Positions 32,013 through 35,814 of a DNA stretch of 35,814 nucleotides are shown here, one piece after another (the stretch's first letter is position 1; every line of letters starts with the position of its first letter). The DNA is from Anaerolineales bacterium. GTDB lineage: Bacteria > Chloroflexota > Anaerolineae > Anaerolineales > Villigracilaceae. The notes under the pieces are model-generated. The model worked only from the letters and a program-made list of their open reading frames with translations, had not been told where the DNA came from and did no database searches. The stretch is from assembly GCA_020847355.1 (NCBI GenBank), contig JADLCG010000149.1, positions 1 through 35,814 of the forward strand, read 5' to 3'. Position numbers and translations under genes: made by a program.

Positions 32013-33296
32013 CTATTTACACTTTGAAGCGGGTCCGTACCAGTCGGCGACGTCTGCGTTGAAGGCGTTCGCGGCTTCTTCAGGAGTTTTCTCGCCCTTT
32101 AACACGGAAATTACATTGTTATTGAGAGAGGTGTAAGCGTTCACTTTGTCGGTGGGCGCATCCATCAATTTTTCCCAAACGAAGCGGATATCCACGCCTT
32201 TGGCTTGCTTATTGAAGTTCATGAAGTCATTGGCGATCGGGTCGGTCAGGCTCGGAATTTCGTTGGTCATCGGGAAGAAGCCGGGGAGGTTGTTACCGAT
32301 GAGCGCGGCGAATTCAGGCGTTTCCAGCCAAGCGAGGAAGGTCTTGGCGGCGTCTAAATTCTTGGAAGCGGCATTCGCGCCAATAGCGGCATCCACGTGG
32401 AAGGAAACGTAGGTGTCTTTGCCTTTGAGGGCTGGGGGATAGAACACGCCCCATTGGAAGGCGGTGGCGTCTTTCTTGATCTGACCGATGCTCCAAGAAC
32501 CGTCGAAGAACATGGCGGCTTTGCCTTGCGCAAAGAGTTGTTCGGCGTCCGCATAGCTGGTGGCTTCAAAGCCGGCGGGGAGGTAGGGTTTCAAATCAGC
32601 CATTTGTTGGAACGCGGCGACGATCTCAGGATCGTTGAAACAGCGGTCGCCGTTTAAGTAAGCCATACGGCCGTCATAACCGCCGACGTCGCTGGGGAGC
32701 AATTGCATCATCACAACTTCGTTGATATCCCAGGCGTCTTTGGTGCCGTTAGCGAAAGGAGTCACGCCGGCGTCTAACAATTTCTGGGAGGCGGCCATCA
32801 AATCTTCCCATGAAGTGGGGACTTCGATGCCGTTCGCGGCGAAGAGGTCTTTGTTGTAGAAAATGCCGTGTGAAACTGCGGCAATCGGAACTGCATAAGG
32901 TTCGCCGGAGTCGGTTGCCCACGGAGCGCGCGCGCCTGCGCTGAAGGTGTCGTTGATGCCGGGGAGGTCCTTCAGCGAAGCGATGTAGCCAGCGTCAAAT
33001 AATTCGCGTCCAACGCCGAAAGAGCGGACGAAGAATAAATCGGGACCAGTGCCAGTTTCCAGTTGGGAGCGGAGCGTGGCGTTGTAGTCTGGGGGGTTGG
33101 TCGGGTCAAATTTAACAGTGATGTTGGGATATTTCGCGTGGAAGGCGGTGGTGATGGCTTCCCAAGCGGCAACATCGTCTGTGCGCCAGGAACCGAGCGT
33201 GAGGGTTACGTCTTTCGGCGCGGGCGTTCCGCAGGCGGTCAAAACGAGGCTTGCCAAGATCAAAATGGAGAGAACAACGAACAATTTTTTTTGCAT
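32013..33296 (-). CDS. Family 1 extracellular sugar-binding lipoprotein
   Basis: 427 residues. The signal peptide ends in a lipobox (LVLTAC, C22), so it is lipid-anchored. Family 1 features: LTLGSWRTDDVAAWEAITTAFHAKYPNI at the mature N-terminus, LFFVRSFGVGRELFDAGYIASL, PIAAVSHGIFYNKDLFAANGIEVPTSWEDL and AEQLFAQGKAAMFFDGSW. It captures a sugar or oligosaccharide and hands it to the two downstream permeases. First gene of the operon, with a promoter about 100 bases upstream and AAGGA before the ATG. The sugar cannot be named. Confidence 0.95.
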   Translation of the reverse strand: MQKKLFVVLSILILASLVLTACGTPAPKDVTLTLGSWRTDDVAAWEAITTAFHAKYPNITVKFDPTNPPDYNATLRSQLETGTGPDLFFVRSFGVGRELFDAGYIASLKDLPGINDTFSAGARAPWATDSGEPYAVPIAAVSHGIFYNKDLFAANGIEVPTSWEDLMAASQKLLDAGVTPFANGTKDAWDINEVVMMQLLPSDVGGYDGRMAYLNGDRCFNDPEIVAAFQQMADLKPYLPAGFEATSYADAEQLFAQGKAAMFFDGSWSIGQIKKDATAFQWGVFYPPALKGKDTYVSFHVDAAIGANAASKNLDAAKTFLAWLETPEFAALIGNNLPGFFPMTNEIPSLTDPIANDFMNFNKQAKGVDIRFVWEKLMDAPTDKVNAYTSLNNNVISVLKGEKTPEEAANAFNADVADWYGPASKCK

Positions 33297-33395
33297 TTTT
33301 CTTTTCCTTTTATGATTTGAAACAATTCAAACAAACCGGCGATTGATGATTTACTTTGATTTCTTTTCTTCTACTCCTTTCTCACTGCTAATTTA

Positions 33396-33424
33396 AGTAT
33401 CAGGATTTTTCTGCGTCCTGTCAA
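33396..33424 (-). promoter_or_regulatory. Promoter of the sugar ABC operon
   Basis: Minus strand TTGACA (33424-33419, perfect), a 17-base spacer and GATACT (33401-33396, 4 of 6). Transcription would start near 33389 and give a leader of about 93 bases. Confidence 0.65.
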
Positions 33425-33488
33425 CTTACGGTTTTAGAACGAGCGCGCGAAGCTTGTTTGGCGATAACTCATGCTGAACTTTTGTCCG

Positions 33489-33749
33489 CTATTTGATTTC
33501 TGAGAGTTTGTGGAATTGAAAAGCCGCGCTCGTTTCGAGGCGGTTGTTGACCGAGGCGTTCGCTCTTGAATCGATCGAAGCCTGTTCGGGCGAAGTAGTT
33601 GTGTCTTTTTCCAAAGGGGAAATAGCCGCGCTTGTTTGACGCGCAAAAAGGGCTTGAAGGGCGTAATTACAGTTCTTTCGACCAACTTGCTGATGGGTTG
33701 TTCTTTGCATGAAATCGCTTTCATAAACCTGTGAGTAGGGTAGAACCAC
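33489..33749 (-). CDS. Doubtful 86-codon ORF in the 635-bp gap
   Basis: The GTG-started frame encodes a Ser/Thr/Ala/Gln-rich peptide; an internal ATG at 33710 gives 73 residues. There is no Shine-Dalgarno at either start and I see no known domain. It lies about 30 bases downstream of a good promoter, which is the main reason to list it. A Lys/Arg-rich frame (33434-33724) overlaps it and is less convincing. The transcript could equally be a non-coding RNA. Confidence 0.2.
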   Translation of the reverse strand: MVLPYSQVYESDFMQRTTHQQVGRKNCNYALQALFARQTSAAISPLEKDTTTSPEQASIDSRANASVNNRLETSAAFQFHKLSEIK

Positions 33750-33770
33750 TTAGCAACTTTGTAAATTCAC

Positions 33771-33796
33771 TGTACAAACAAAGTCATTGTACAAAC
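33771..33796. repeat. Two direct copies of TGTACAAAC, 17 bp apart
   Basis: TGTACAAAC occurs at 33771-33779 and 33788-33796. The second copy overlaps the -10 of the minus-strand promoter and the first covers its predicted start. A repressor binding the repeat would block that promoter. Confidence 0.6.
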
Positions 33797-33814
33797 TTTC
33801 ATAACAAGAGTCAA
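33786..33814 (-). promoter_or_regulatory. Strong promoter reading into the 635-bp gap
   Basis: Minus strand TTGACT (33814-33809, 5 of 6), a 17-base spacer and TACAAT (33791-33786, 5 of 6). Predicted start near 33779. It lies after the pnp terminator and before the doubtful ORF, about 480 bases upstream of the sugar-binding gene. Confidence 0.65.
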
Positions 33815-33880
33815 CCCTTAAATGAGCGAAAAAGCATTTAGGAAAAATTGCACAAGCCGAGCGTAGGCGGTAGCTGAATC

Positions 33881-33912
33881 AAAAACACGTTATGAAAGAA
33901 TCATAACGTGTT
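33881..33912 (-). terminator. Rho-independent terminator of pnp
   Basis: On the minus strand a 12-bp stem, AACACGTTATGA with TCATAACGTGTT (arms at 33912-33901 and 33895-33884), 5-base loop, then TTT. It begins about 20 bases after the pnp stop. Confidence 0.85.
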
Positions 33913-33931
33913 GAGGTTGGTGAGCGTTACT

Positions 33932-35814
33932 TTATCTGCGGTCTCTTCCGCCGCCGCGCCGATCTCGATCGCCGCCACGGTTGAAGCCGCCTTTATCCCC
34001 ATTGCGCCCGCCGTTGCGATTGCCGCCGCCTCGTCCGCCTTTATCTTTTTCTTTGGCTTCTTCGGCAGTCCAGCCTTCGAGAACTGCCTGACGTGACAAA
34101 CGCACCTTGCCTTGCGGATCAACATCCGTCACCATGACGGTCAATTCATCGCCCAGCGCGCAAACATCTTCCACTTTTTCAACGCGCTCGCTGGCAAGTT
34201 GGGAAATGTGTACGAGTCCGTCCATGCCCGGCAAAATATTGACAAACGCGCCAAAGGCTTCAATGCGCACCACTTTGCCCGTGTAAATATTTCCAACTAC
34301 GGCGCTTTCGCCAAGCCCTTCAATGCGTTCTTGCGCGATCTTTGCGCCAACGCCATCAACGGAGGCAATATACACTGTGCCGTCATCTTGAATGTCAATC
34401 GTTGCGCCAGTTTCTTCTTGCAAAGCGCGGATGTTTTTACCGCCGGGTCCGATCAATGCGCCAATTTTATCTACAGGAATTTTCACAGTGATAATGCGTG
34501 GAGCGTGTGGTTTTAATTCAGGGCGCGCTTGCGGAAGCACGGCTAACATTTTTTCCATAATTTCCATGCGGGCGCTATGCGCTTGCGCTAAGGCTTCTTT
34601 CATCATTTGCGCGCTCAAGCCGGAAATTTTTATATCCATTTGCAAAGCGGTGATGCCTGCCGCTGTGCCAGCTACTTTGAAATCCATATCGCCTAAATGA
34701 TCTTCAGTGCCTTGAATATCGGTCAAAATTTGGTAGCGACCATCCGTCCCTGTGATCAATCCCATAGCGATGCCAGCCACAGGCGCTTTGATCGGCACGC
34801 CTGCATCCATCAGCGCCAATGTGGAGCCGCATACCGAGCCCATTGACGTAGAGCCGTTTGAGGATAAAGCTTCAGAGACGACGCGAATGGCATACGGGAA
34901 TGATTCTTCGGCTGGGATGACGGGTTCTAGCGCTCGTTCTGCTAACGCCCCATGCCCGACCTCGCGCCTGCTCTGCCCACGCAGGGGTTTTGCCTCGCCC
35001 GTAGAAAAAGGCGGGAAGTTATAGTGGTGCATGTAGCGTTTGGTTTTGATCGGGGATAAGTTATCTAGCTCTTGCGCTTCGCCTAAAGTGGCTAAGGTTG
35101 CAAAAGATAAAATTTGAGTCTCGCCGCGAGTGAATAAACCTGTGCCATGCGCGCGCGGGGATACGCCAACATCGCACCAGATCGGGCGAATTTGAGTCGG
35201 CGTTCGTCCATCCGGGCGTTTGCCGGCGCTGAGGATTCTTTCACGGACGACATCCATCTCAGCCAATTCAAAAGCTTCTCGGAATGAAGCAACTGTCAGG
35301 TAGGCTGAAGCGTCTGCCCCGGCAGGAACAGTGCACAACTCGGCTTCGGCTTCTTCTTTGATTTTCGCCATGCCGGTATAGAATTCCACTTTGGAAAGCG
35401 GTTTATCCAGCAATTCATTCATCAAGCCGCTCACGCGCTCGAAAACTTTTTGCTTAACTTCATCGGTTGGGATGTAAAGCTTAACTTCGCGCTTGGGTTT
35501 GCCGATTTCTTTGGCAATTTGATTTTGTAATTCAACAATGGGTTGAATGGATTGATGACCTAAATCCAAAGCCTGCGCCATCACGTCTTCTGGAATTTCA
35601 TTGGCGCCACATTCCACCATGAGGATGGCGTCTTTTGTGCCAGCCAGCCTTAAATCTAAATCTGAAATTTCCATTTCAGCGAAAGTTGGGTTGACGACGA
35701 ATTCGCCATTCACGCGCCCGATACGCACCGCGCCCACTGGACCGCCCCACGGAATATCTGAAATCATAATCGCGGTAGAGGCGGCATTGATCGCTAAAAT
35801 ATCCAGCGGATTGA
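33932..35814 (-). CDS. pnp: Polyribonucleotide nucleotidyltransferase (PNPase), partial at the 5' end
   Basis: The frame is open to the right edge: upstream of MISDIPWGGPVG the codons read NPLDILAINAASTAI, which matches PNPase, so the first part of the gene lies outside the window. Present are the end of the first RNase PH domain, the all-helical domain, the second RNase PH domain (RPDGRTPTQIRPIWCDVG, HGTGLFTRGETQILSFATL), a KH domain with IGALIGPGGKNIRALQ, and an S1 domain (GKVVRIEAFGAFVNILPGMDGLVHISQL). PNPase degrades RNA 3' to 5' with phosphate and is part of the RNA degradosome in many bacteria. The C-terminus is a tail of about 45 residues rich in Arg, Gly and Asp (RGGG, NRGGDRDRRGGG), likely an extra RNA-binding region. 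Confidence 0.96.
   Translation of the reverse strand, partial: NPLDILAINAASTAIMISDIPWGGPVGAVRIGRVNGEFVVNPTFAEMEISDLDLRLAGTKDAILMVECGANEIPEDVMAQALDLGHQSIQPIVELQNQIAKEIGKPKREVKLYIPTDEVKQKVFERVSGLMNELLDKPLSKVEFYTGMAKIKEEAEAELCTVPAGADASAYLTVASFREAFELAEMDVVRERILSAGKRPDGRTPTQIRPIWCDVGVSPRAHGTGLFTRGETQILSFATLATLGEAQELDNLSPIKTKRYMHHYNFPPFSTGEAKPLRGQSRREVGHGALAERALEPVIPAEESFPYAIRVVSEALSSNGSTSMGSVCGSTLALMDAGVPIKAPVAGIAMGLITGTDGRYQILTDIQGTEDHLGDMDFKVAGTAAGITALQMDIKISGLSAQMMKEALAQAHSARMEIMEKMLAVLPQARPELKPHAPRIITVKIPVDKIGALIGPGGKNIRALQEETGATIDIQDDGTVYIASVDGVGAKIAQERIEGLGESAVVGNIYTGKVVRIEAFGAFVNILPGMDGLVHISQLASERVEKVEDVCALGDELTVMVTDVDPQGKVRLSRQAVLEGWTAEEAKEKDKGGRGGGNRNGGRNGDKGGFNRGGDRDRRGGGRDRR

Noticed and set aside
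33434..33780. tmRNA or other known structured RNA in the pnp-sugar operon gap
   Set aside because: I looked for a tRNA-like end, CCA and a tag-peptide frame with stop, and for RNase P signatures; none was convincing.

Overview
The window looks like chromosomal DNA from a bacterium of the Chloroflexota, most likely an Anaerolineae/Anaerolineales-type organism. This is inferred from gene content: extracellular proteins with long Thr/Pro linkers (M23 peptidase, cohesin-dockerin protein, PpiC foldase, a lipoprotein), a DUF1385 protein, and many SBP/ABC components. No rRNA or tRNA gene was seen, so the taxonomy is not proven. Most genes lie on the minus strand. I see no insertion sequence, phage gene or CRISPR array.

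Layout. 1-3087 (minus): a three-gene secreted or surface operon, with a cohesin + dockerin protein, a membrane-anchored cohesin protein and a LasA-like M23 peptidase that runs off the left edge. 3307-6667 (minus): a large two-sensor histidine kinase followed by a stand-alone receiver. 6842-11459 (minus): a family 5 peptide-binding protein, an M20 dipeptidase, a DUF1385 membrane protein and an unknown membrane protein, preceded by secG (11554-11781) with a near-consensus promoter. 11877-15731 (plus): a PHP phosphoesterase, the rpsF-ssb-rpsR operon with a structured leader and strong terminator, and a PpiC foldase with a Thr/Pro insert. 15798-20150 (minus): rnc-smc. 20312-22464: an aldo/keto reductase, then a YbaK-type deacylase and a methyltransferase that diverge from one palindromic -10 box. 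22472-24195 (minus): Nudix, DUF922 lipoprotein and a membrane protein. 24254-24982 (plus): a lipoprotein. 25015-28760 (minus): pirin, an unknown protein, an MFS transporter and a CtlX-like hydrolase. 28957-33296 (minus): a sugar ABC operon (binding protein, two permeases) ending in a UroD/MtaA-family protein. 33297-33931: a 635-bp regulatory gap with two good promoters. 33932-35814 (minus): pnp, cut by the right edge.

How the parts may work together. The first operon could build a calcium-dependent cohesin-dockerin assembly on the cell surface. The peptide-binding protein and dipeptidase suggest peptide scavenging. The sugar operon delivers substrate next to a protein carrying the full zinc-ligand set of corrinoid methyltransferases, which suggests use of a methylated compound. 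The strongest less-described signals are the cohesin/dockerin operon, the mirror-image leaderless promoter at 21752-21771, the UroD-like gene in the sugar operon, and the promoter with a duplicated motif at 33771-33814 that drives no recognised gene.
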